Shown: positions 9,401 to 21,400 of the stretch, one piece after another
Position numbering within the stretch: position 1 is the stretch's first letter
How the letters are laid out: each line of letters begins with the position of its first letter
Assembly: GCA_963576735.1 (NCBI GenBank)
Contig: OY755197.1
Coordinates: 7,514,501-7,578,500, forward strand
DNA: 64,000 bases
Direction of reading: 5' to 3'
Source: Bedellia somnulentella
Taxonomy: Eukaryota > Arthropoda > Insecta > Lepidoptera > Bedelliidae
Made by a program: the position numbers and the translations under genes
The notes under the pieces: model-generated
The model's database searches: none
What the model was told of the DNA's origin: nothing
What the model saw: the letters and a program-made list of their open reading frames with translations, nothing else

Positions 9401-12400
9401 AGCGAGAATAATAACCACTTTTAAGGATAATTGAAACAACTATTGATTTTCGGATATTTTAATCGCGTGTTATTACATTATTTTTAAAATATCCGAAAAT
9501 CAATAGTTGTTTCAAATATAATGTGCAATCGTGAAAATCTTAGAAAATACCACTTTTAAGGATATTTTACACTTCTGCTCCATCTATGTTATTATTATTT
9601 TTCATCGACCTCATGAGTACCTCAGCAGGAAGCCGTCCGTAGTGTGGAAATTCAAAACACTGTATGAAATGATTGATGAATGTCAATGAAGCTCAAGAGG
9701 TTTGTAGGTAATTTAATGTTTTTTGACATGAATTCCTCTTGTGGGGATTATTACTCATAAATAAAAGATGTTATTAAAGGAAAGAAAAATTTCGACACTG
9801 GCGGGGTTCGAACCCGCGACCTTCGGTTATACGCCCCCGTCGCTCTGCCAACTGAGCTACAGTGTCAGTTGGCATCCAGCGCGAAATTTCTCTATCCTTT
9901 GTTTCTTTTTTACACGTTCAACTGTAGCTCAGTTGGCAGAGCGACGGGGGCGTATACCCGAAGGTCGCGGGTTCGAACCCGGCCAGTGTCGAAATTTTTC
10001 TTTCCTTTAATAACATCTTTTATTTATGAGGTTTGTAGGTCTCTAAAAAATTCATGGTTTCAGTACATGTATGTTTCTATTTCTGTATTTCTCATTCAGT
10101 AGTTCTTGCTACCCAAATTTTGGGATTTCTAGCCGTAACTAAATTGTATATGTACTTAATGGCCGTGTAGCTATGAATGTACTTGTATAATCTCACCTTA
10201 AGCACAATAGAGAGGCACGCGACCTGCTGCGGATGCAAGGCGGGCCGCTCGTTCAGCCACGAGCTGATCAGCTTGATCTGGATCTCGTACCAGTTCTCGA
10301 ACAGCGAGAGGATCCACAGCTCGTCTGTCACCTGGAGGGATGGTAAGATAAAGATAAGATACGATAAAGATAATTTATTCACAAAAAAAATTCTTAATAC
10401 TATCGCGTAGTTAGGAATGTTTAGTTGCAACAGTACATGGGACATCTTATAGTGTGTGGTTCCTCTATTAGGAAAGTACATGTGCGAGAGGAACCAGTGC
10501 ACTTTCAATAAATATCATCGTAAGTTAACATTTTTAACACATTGTATTTTCATTACGTATAAACATGGTGGGAACTATTTATTATATTTTTTTATTCTGC
10601 CAGTATTTTATCGGTGTTGGTTGTCGGGAAGAGATAAGACCTCCAATTGTACTTCATATTAAAACATACATACATATACTTACGGCTATAAATCCCTAAA
10701 ATTTGTTTAGTTGAGTTTATTTATACTGGGCGTATCTTACTTTACGAATTGAAGTGAATTTTTCTACGTTTTTAAAGTACTAAAATAAATATTTCTGAAA
10801 CACTTACCTTAGATCTAATTTGATCCATGGAATTTCTCATGAAATTGACGTAGCCCTGACCGATGTCTTTGCCGGAACCCGAGACGTTGGCGATCGTGAG
10901 AATGGATCCGATCAAACTACAATACAAATAAAAACATTGAATTTCACAAGCTGACGACATTTATTTTCTTTTAATCTGACTTTATAAATAGGTAAGAAAA
11001 TGCTTTCGCTTCCAATATTAAAGAGCGGAAAGAGCTTTGCTTCAGCAAGAGGCATAAGATAAAGTAATTTTAAAAAGCTTTCTTTAAAAAAAAAACACAA
11101 AGCTATAAACCCCATTCAAGAGGATTTTCATTATATTTAATTTCACTATGTTTGGGGTATTTCAGTACATATAAGACCAGTTCATTAAGTCTCTCATGAG
11201 AAAAGGTGCTTAAGGTTACTGGAAAGAAGGCATAAAGAAGTGCTAAATTCGCTACCGCATCAGTGATTTAATTTGCCAACGATATTTCATACGTCATATC
11301 ATATTTTGCTTGAGATGTACAGTTTCCTCACCTGCCCTCATCAAACCGCGCGATCTTGGTCAACGTCGCTTCCAGCACAGCTGTCAATCTCGTCGTCATA
11401 CCGGTTGACATTGCGTTCAGACACGCTTCTATTTGGGCGTCGATCTTCGTGTGGTATTGGTACTGAAACACAATTTATGTTTGCTGTCATAAAACTTTGT
11501 GTAAAATAGCAATGCAAAACTGTGAACTAATGACTGATGGAACAAGAATAAAAAGAGTATGGAAGAATTATTTTGAGGGTCTCTTTGAAATAGAGGATGA
11601 TCCCATTACTTCAGCAATTGATAGCGATGTTAATTGTGACGAGGTAATGGGTGACGTGTCTGAAAGTATGATAAGTATGGAAGAAATTGTAAAAGCGATG
11701 AAAAGTATGAAACTAGGAAAAGCGGCAGGATATGATAGGATATGCGTCGAAATGCTGAGGGCTAGTAAAGGGTTAGTGGCTTCTTGGCTGTTCTTCCTTT
11801 TTCAGAAGTGTTGGGCACTTGGCAAAGAACCAAAGGATTGGTGTAGAGCCGTGATTGTGCCCCTATATAAAGGGAAAGGGTCACGCCAAGAAGCAAAAAA
11901 CTACCGCGGTATCAGCCTACTCAGTGTTGTCGGCAAATTGTATGCGAAAGTTCTGATCGAAAGGGTGATGAAAGAAACGGATGAAAAAATTTGGGACGTA
12001 CAAGCAGGATTTACGACGGGAATGGGATGTATGAATCAAGTCTTCTCCTTAAGGTTCATGACAAAGAAAATTTTGGCAAAAAACCAAAAAGTGTATTGCA
12101 CCTTGATTGATTTGGAGAAGGCTTGTGATAGGGTAGTAAGAAAGTATTTGTGGAAGGTGTTGTGTAAGTTCGGTTTGGGGAGCCAACTTATACGTGCATT
12201 GGAGTAACTCTATGAGGATTCCAATGCATGTGTGAGAGTAAACGGAGAAGACACGGACTGGTTCGAGATCTCTAGGGGTGTTCGACAGGGTTGTGTGGCT
12301 TCTCCGTGGCTCTTTAATCTGTTCATGGACGACTGTTTGAAAGAACTGCGCGAAAGTGATTATGGACTGAAAATGAGAGGGTTCATCATTAAATGCCTCT

Positions 12401-15400
12401 TATACGCTGACGATCAACTGTTACTTGCATCAACGGTAAATGAGTTGCAGGAGAAGTTTCGAAAGAAAGGGAATGAGAGTAAATGAGGACAAAACCAAAA
12501 CAATGGTTTTTGAAAGAGAGGAAATTATGACAGAATGTGACATTGTTATAAATGGTAAGAAAGTGGAACAAGTGAAAGAATTTGTATATCTGGGGGATGG
12601 AAAATGTGAGGAAGATATCGAAAGGAGAGTTAAAAAGGGAAATGCGGTGAATGGAGCCATGAACGGTCTGATGTCGAGCCAGTCGTTGTCAGAAAAGGCT
12701 CGAATGGCTGTGCATAATGCTTTTCTGGTTCCCACGCTGATGTATGGTAGTGAATGTTGGGCATGGCAGAAGAAGCATGAAAGTAGAGTTAATGCAGTGG
12801 AAATGAGATCCCTCAGAAGTATATGTAATGTAAGGCTGTGTGATAGAGTGAGAAATACTGTGATTCGTGAACGAGTAGGTTTGAAAGATGACGTAGTATG
12901 CAAGATAGAAATAGGAATGTTGAGGTAGTTTGGGCACATAGAGAGGGTGGATGAAAATAAAGTAGCGAAAGGGATATATAGAGCCAATGTGGATGGGATT
13001 GTTAGTAGAGGACGGCCTCGTAAAACGTTCCTAGACCAGATAGAAAACGTTCTTATAAAGGCGGGGGTCCGAAGTGAGAAGCATAAAAGAGCATGTATGA
13101 GAAGAATAATGTAGGTATGTAAGGGAAGCAAGAGAGGTTTGTCAAGATCGTACTGAGTGGTGATCGATAGTCTCTGCCAATGGGAATAATGGGCGTGAGT
13201 ATAAGTAAGTGAGTAAGTAAATAAATCAAATAGGTAAGAGAGAAGAACTGATTGGCAACACCTACCTAACTCACTTAACTTAAGCTCAAAATCAAAAAAA
13301 GATTACTGAGTCCCAAAACCAAAAGCCTTATCATATCAGAGCTGGGGTCTATGACTCTAAAAAAGAAAGAAACGCTGAACACACCTCAACTCATAACGCG
13401 CCCAATTTTGTTATAATAGTTTGCAAATAATAAGTTGTCTCCATTGAAAATATTTAGTCGCATAAATTACAAGTGTACTTACCACATCCACCCCTTCAAC
13501 TGAGCATAATTTCAGTGCGTGGTTTTTGGCATCCAGAGCCACATTTACCATGGCACAGATTTCCGCCGGTAATATGTAGTCCGTCGACATAAAAGTGATG
13601 CTTTTCTTTAGCCATGACTGGAAAAATTATTGTGAATTAAGAATGCACTTCACATATAGATTAAAATACACCTAAAGAAAAAATCTCTTTAATGTTTGTT
13701 CTTATCCTTCCACGATGGAATAATTTCTGATTGTTTTTGCTTTGTTGTAATATTTAAGAGCAGGCAAATCTCCAAAACTTTCTCATCATATTAATCCAGT
13801 ATTACGGAATATCATTTCATCAGCTCGAAGAAACTTCAAAGATATTGAATTAGGTGATTGCCTTACTGTATCTTTAAATAATAATAAGTATGTGACACAA
13901 TCTATTTAAATCTCAAAACTTACCTGAAAAGACGACTCAGTCTTCTGCAAACACGTCTCCATCATATCACTAGCCATTAACTTGAGACGTTGCTCAAGGT
14001 GTATCCGGAACTCTTGTTCGGGCCAATGCAGGTCCCTTATGAAGCATTGTAAGGCGTCCAGTTTCCAGAATAGCTCTTCGCTTGTTGCGCAACCGTTCCT
14101 GTAATATTTACATTGATTAATAGAATACTTACATAAAGCCATATACTCTATATTAAAATAATAGAAGTCAGCAATAAAATAAATTAATTGGAAATTAAAA
14201 GCAAGAAAGAGATGGATGAGGGCAGCGCAAGATAAGCAGTTGTAGAAATCTTGGAGAGGACTATTTTTAAGCAGAAAGATGGCTGTAAGAGAAGCGATAA
14301 AGGTTTATCAGCTTCATTAATGTCATAGAGTAGCGATCAAAATGTAAGTAAAATTACAAAGGCACGTTTTGCAGATTTTGTGATTCATTACACAACATAC
14401 AGAGACAGCTTTACAAAACTGTCTCATCCCTCTGTATTTACTTACTTACTTACTTATACTCACGCCCATTGTTCCCATTGGGGTGGGCAGAGACTATAGA
14501 TCGCCACTTGGTACGATCTAGGTAAATTTCACTCTTGCTTCTGTTACATTCATCATTCTTCTCATACATGCCCTTTTATTCTCCATACTTCGAACGCCGG
14601 CCTCTTTGAGCGCACACTCTATTTGGTCCAGGTGTGTCCTCCATGGTCGTCCTCTACTCACATTACCTTCCACGTTGGCTCTATAGATCTCTTTCACCAA
14701 TTTACTGTCATCCATCCTCTCTATGTGCCCAAACCACCTTAACATTCCTTTCTCTATCTTGCACACTACGTCATCTTTCACACTTAAACGTTCACGAATT
14801 CCACTATTTTTCACTCTGTCGCACAACCTAACATGACATATACTTCTGAGGGATCTCATTTCCACTGCATTCACTCTACTTTCATGCCTCTTTTGCCATG
14901 CCCAACATTCACTACCATACATTATTGTAGGAACCAGTACAGCATTGTGTACTGCCATTAGACTGTTTATGGCTCCATTTACCGCATTTCTCTTTTTAAC
15001 TCTCCTTTCAATATTTTCCTCGCATTTTCCGTCCCTAGTAAACAAACTTCCCATATATAAAAACTCTTTCACTTGTTCCACTTTCTCGCCACCTATTGTG
15101 ATCTCACATTCTGTAATACTTTCATCTCTCTCGAAAACCATTGTCTTGGTTTTGTCCACATTTACTCTCATTCCCTTTTTTTCGAAACTTCTCCTGCAAC
15201 TCATTTACCGTTGATGCAAGTAACAGTTGATCGTCAGCGTATAAGAGGCATTTAATGATGAACCCTCTCATTTTCAGTCCATAATCACTTTCGCGCAGTT
15301 CTTTCAAACAGTCGTCCATGAACAGATTAAAGAGCCACGGAGAAGCCACACAATCCTGTCGAACACCCCTAGAGATCTCGAACCAGTCCGTGTCTTCTCC

Positions 15401-18400
15401 GTTTACTCTCACACATGCATTGGAATCCTCATAGAGTGACTCCAATGCACGTATAAGTTGGCTCCCCAAACCGAACCTACACAACACCTTCCACAAATAC
15501 TTTCTTACTACCCTATCACAAGCCTTCTCCAAATCAATCAATCAATGGCCGTCCCGACTGTGAGAACAAACATGGCCGCAAACAACCCTATCCACAGAGT
15601 CTGCCAACTTTACAATTCATTGTGTGCAATAGGTCATGAATGCGCGCCTGACGTCTATAATGACACACTGTTTAGTTTTAAGAAAAAATGTAGGCAGTTG
15701 GTGCCTGAAATTAATTAATTAATCAATTATTATTATTATTTCATTATTTAAATTCTTATTAATTACAAATTTTCAAATGTTTTGGTAATGTCACTTTATT
15801 TTTTATAATTTTATTAATTTTATTAGTTTCTTTGTTTGTAATTTATTATTAATGTTGGGAATTTTAATTGTCTATTCTAGTTTTATTTTATTATAGTTTT
15901 AAATCCATTTTTTAGTTATATCTTTAAGTTATAATATTGTCAATGCTGTGTGCACTGTTGTTGGCATTATAACTGACCAATACTTTAAAAATGAATGTTA
16001 ATGCAATCTATGTTATAATGCTGTTGGTGTGCCTTGAATAAATAAATAAATAAATCAAGGTGCAATACACATTTTTGTTTTTTGGCAAAAATTTCTCTGT
16101 CATGAACCTTAAGGAGAAGACTTGATTCATACATCCCATTCCCTTCCTAAATCCTGCCTGTACGTCCCAATTTTTTTCATCCGTTTCTTTCATCACTCTT
16201 TCAATCAATACCTTAGCATACAATTTACCGACAACACTAAGTAGTCTTTGCTTAGGGGTTTGCTAACTGGCGTGACCCTTTTCCTTTATATAGGGGCACT
16301 ATCACCGCTCTACACCAGTCATTTGGTACTTTGCCAAGTGCCCAACACTTTCGAAAAAGTTAGCATTTCGATATTAACTCTATCATACCCTGCCGCTTTC
16401 CCTGATTTCATAGTTTTCATCGTTTTTACAATTTCTTCCATACTTATCATACTTTCACACATGTCACCCAATACTTCGTTACAATTAATATTAATTGCTG
16501 AAGTAATGGGGTTATCCTCTTTTTTAAAGAGACCCTCGAAATAATCCTTCCATACCCTTTTCGTTCTAATTCCATCAGTCATTAATTCACCTTTTTCATC
16601 CTTCATCACATTTGTACTGGTGTTTTGTGAAACTCCCCTTTCACGTCTGATATATTTCCAAAACAATTTTCGATTGTTTTCGAAATTATTGGAGAGTTTC
16701 TTTTCACTCCATTATTTCAGATAACGCTTTTTCTGCTCTATTTTATTTTTAACTACACTTTTTATCCTCTTGTATTCATCTTCGATTTTTTTGACTTCGT
16801 CATCATTTAGAATAGAATAGAATAGAAAACTCTTTATTGTACATCAAATATGGAAGAACAATTACAAATACACAGAATGAATTAACAAAAGTACAATTGG
16901 CGGTCTTATCACTAAAAGCGATCTCTTCCAGACAACCTTTGAATGGAGAGGTCAATAAATTAGAGTCATGTGAGATAGATGTACAACAACATGGTGAAAC
17001 TGATGACTATGCGTTAATCTGCTTAAACAATACAACAATCCAGTCATACTTAAATCTAGTTATGAAATAATAAACTATTAACAAACATATAAATACTATG
17101 ATACAATAAATTAAAACTACATACAAATATTATGATACATATTTTTATTTATATACTTAATATATATAATTTAATTTGCAACAGTATTATAGCGTTTCAG
17201 TGAGGTAGTGCTTTTTTACCATATCCTTAAAAATAGATTGGGATTTAGCCTGACGAATCTCTACCGGAAGTGCGTTCCACAATTGAACAGCCTGCACAGT
17301 GAAGGAGGAGCCATAGTAATTGGTTGAATGGGAGGGAATGCTTAATAGAAGATTATGTTCAGAACGTAGATTAAGATCGTGGGAAGAGGAGAGAAATTGA
17401 AAACGTTCTTTTAGATAGAAAGGGGTGGCAGGATTGAATAAAATAGAGTGAAGGAGAGAAAGTGTATGTGCATTCCGGCGGAGACGAATAGGAAGCCATT
17501 TCAGTTGAGTGCGATATACAGATACATGATCATATTTCCTCAATCCAAAAATAAACCTAATGCAAAAGTTTTGGAGGCGCTCAAGTTTATTAAGTTGCTC
17601 TTCAGTTATATCAAGGTAGCAAGTATCAGCATAGTCAAGAAGGGGCAAGAGAAGTGATTGAGCTAACGCAGTTTTAGTAGCAGTAGGAAGAAAATTACGC
17701 AACCTTCTGAGGGATCCCGCTGAAGCGAACATCTTTCGGCTAACCATTTCTAATTGTGGCACCCAAGATAAGGTGCTGTCTATCATTATCCCTAGGTTTT
17801 TAACTGTAGGGCTAATAGGAAATGATGTTCCGTCAAATAATATAGGCGGTAGTGACTTATAGTCGATCCTAGAAATAATTCGAGAACTACCGACTATAAT
17901 TGTCTGTGTCTTATTTGGATTCACTTTTAGTCCATATGCTTCACTCCATTTCAAAATCCGCTCCAAATCAACATTAATCAAGTTTATGGACATATTTAAT
18001 TGGTCAAAATTAGCCTGTGTGTAAATCTGAAGATCATCTGCATAAAGGTGGTAGGAAGAAGTTAGTTGAAGAGAAATACTATTAATAAATATAGCAAATA
18101 AAAGAGGAGACAACACACCACCTTGTGGAACACCGGCAGTTAACTCGCACCAGGGAGAGTAAGACTCCTCGATGCGAATACGCTGCCGTCGTCCTAGTAG
18201 ATAACTACGAAACCAGTCAATCACCGTTGGAAATATGTTAAGAGAACGAAGTAAAGCTAATAATATTTCGAAGTCAACTGTGTTGAAGGCACTACTGAAA
18301 TCTAGCAATGCCAGGATAGTCAGCAGACCCTTATCCATCCCCAAACGAATGTCGTCAGTAATTTGGACAAGAGCCGTGACAGTGCTGTGAGAAGGACGGA

Positions 18401-21400
18401 AACCAGATTGAAAAGGATTAAGGAGATCATTTTTAGTGAGAAAGTCACTGAGTTGTCTATTAACCAATCGTTCAAGAACTTTAGAAAGGAAAGGGAGGAT
18501 AGATATAGGACGATATTCAGAAAAGGACTTAGGATTGACTTTTTTAGGAATAGGGGTAACTTGGGCTTCTTTCCATATTGTTGGAAATGATCCTGAGGAT
18601 ATGGAATTGTTAAAGATTTTGGTGATAACGGGAACAATTATGTCAAGGATAGGCAATATCATTTTACGGCTAATACAATCACCGCCTACTGCGTTTGATG
18701 TAATAGATATAATGTTCTTATTAACATCACAATCGGAGAATTGACACATATTAAAGGGTGGATGATCCGGAGTTGGAAGTGCAGAAAGATAATTTAATGT
18801 TTCAGCCTTTTGAAAACCTCCAAAGGCAGAAGATGAGGAAAAATGATTGTTAAGTAACTTGAGGTCAATGTCTTTTGGGATTGAATCTTGACGAGATTTT
18901 CCAACTCCTAAGGATCTAAGAAACTTCCAGATTTTAGCTGGACCGCCATTTTCAACGGATTCATGAATGTGGTGTCGTTGTGCATCCCTACACACCCTAT
19001 TGCAATGATTTCGAATTAAAACATACTTTTCTTTATTTACATCAGTTGGTCGAGATTTAAATTTAGACTTGGCACGTGCTTTTTTAGTCAAAAGATTTTT
19101 AATATCAGTACTGAGCCATGGTGCCGGTAAATGTTTCATTTTCACCGCTTTTATTGGTGCATGAACGTCATAAAGTGCTGTTAGTAGAGTATTAAAAATG
19201 TTCACTTGTTCATCGACAGTATCCGCTGTAGTACATGACGTCCAGTCAATGTTCGAGGCATCATGTCGCAGCCTATCCAGATCTATACTACCAAAGCTGC
19301 GTTGCAGAAGAATTTTTGACTTATTTTTAGGAGGGCGAAGTTTATAGGACAAGTACAGAAGATCGTGATGAGAAAAAGCATCAGCCGGAGTTTGTCCATG
19401 AAGAGCAACATGATTGGGAGAAGAGACAGCTATAAGGTCTAAAAGAGACGGCGTACAATTTGGTAAGTTATGAGTGGCATCAAGAGGTAGAATATGAAAA
19501 TTACTACTTTGGAAAATTGAAACTAGGGATTTAGAGCGGAAATCTCCTTTTTTAAGACAAGTGTTAAAATCACCCATAATAATGGAGTGGTCGTACGAGG
19601 GAGTAAGGTCTTCCAAGAGCTTCTCAAACGAAGGAAAATAATTTAAAAGTAGGGATGGACTATAGTAAACACCAAGTAAAACTTTATTGTGACCTAAAGC
19701 GAGTTCTATAAATAAATGTTCACCTGCATTGGAGGGAGGAGGTTGCGATGAAGTGCTAATAATGGAATAAGGAATATGGTCTCGGAGATAAATAGCAACA
19801 ACACCACCACGACCGTTTACACGATCGTTTCTGATAAGTTGAAATCCTGGTAGAGTGTAGGAGGCAGAAGGAAGACAAGGTTTTAGCCAAGATTCAGAAA
19901 CAAGAATAGCATGAATACTTTTACTGTCAAAAGAAGACAACATATCTGTAAAGTGAGCTGGTATGCTTTGAGCGTTAATATGAATGATATTTAAATTACT
20001 CTGAAGTGCAGAAAAGTGAGCATCCAACGTTTCGGCTAACGAAGGGATACTATAAAAACTACCACTAGTGTCTAAATCGTCGGACGAAGAAAACGATTGG
20101 TAATCGTCACTCAAGTCATTATCACAGAGGTTTTGTTGCATTATAAGTTTCTAATATAATAAATAAATATGTCTAAACAAATATATACCGTTATTAAATA
20201 CCCTAAACTATAATTATCAAACTTAGTATTAAAACAATAATACATACAGTGAACCATCACCTGCCAGCAGGGTGGATGGATAAAACAAACAATATTTATA
20301 TGCGAACTGACACGTAAACAGAACGCATTGTGGCTGCACAAACAAATTAAAAAAGAAAGGTATCTAAACAACAAATAAGAATATTATGGCTTTAAGGAAT
20401 TAAAATTGCCGAAAACGTAAAGTGCATAGAGAAGACGCTCATTATTGAATTCAGTCTGTGTCTGCCAGGCAAGTAAATGAAAAACAAACAAATTGGAATA
20501 AACAGAAGACACTGGCGAAAATAATGTGACTACTAGGTAGACGCCATTAACCAAAAATGAAAGATTACATTATTATCACAACAAACAAACGAAACACAAC
20601 ATCATTTACATTCATCAACAATCATTTACACCCCCATTCATTTGTTTATTAGCTTTTATCGCTAGTAAATCGAGCCATGCTTTCTTCTTTTCATTCACTG
20701 CATCTTTCACATTTTATCCCACCAACTAGATGATGGTCTGATTTTCCTTTTGCTCACTCCACAAACTTCCGTCGTACATTCAATTAACGTAGATTTGAGC
20801 ACACTCTATACATCTTCAATGTCCATTTCATCCGTCATTTCTACGCAACCTAGTCTTTCATCCAATTTCTTTACATCTTCATCTAATATTTTTTCATCTT
20901 CTACTAAATTTTCTACTCTTATTCTCGAAGGTTCAGTGGTTGGCACTCTAGTCCCATGACGCCACCGTTTGAAAAGACCCCTTACTCGTGACACGACGAG
21001 GAAATGGTCTGTTCCCACGTTGACACTTCTATGTACTCTAGTGTCAACCACTTTTGATTTCAGTCTTTCTTCCACAATCACAAAATCTATCATACTTCTC
21101 TCGCTGCCTCGCTGCCTTGTATACATGTTGATATCTTTGTGATTAAACAATGTGTTAGTAACACAAAGATTCCTAATTTGAATGTTTTTGTTCATGAAAA
21201 CCTCATGTGGGGATTATTACTAATAAATAAAGTATAAATAAAGAAAAGAAATATTTTTCTTCGACTCAGGCGGGGTCGAACCCGCGACCTCGGGTTATAC
21301 GCCCCCGTCGCTTTGCTAATTGAGCTACCGTGTCAATGGCTGCCAGTGCGAAATTCTTCTATCCTTTGTTTCTTTTACACTTTTAAGTAGTGTTTGCGTT

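Noticed and set aside
10092..10508. 138-codon gene on minus
   Set aside because: Only the VTDELW...SIVLK part is coding, as a Caps exon; both flanks are intron readthrough past splice sites.
12430..13131. 233-codon open frame on minus
   Set aside because: It is the antisense shadow of the LINE reverse transcriptase on plus and has no protein-like motifs.
15458..15718. 86-codon gene on plus
   Set aside because: The first part is antisense of the host LINE; only the last 57 codons are the C-terminal remnant of the inserted truncated LINE.
18320..18637. Open frames overlapping the intact LINE (105 codons minus, 102 codons plus)
   Set aside because: Alternative-frame shadows of the 984-codon ORF.
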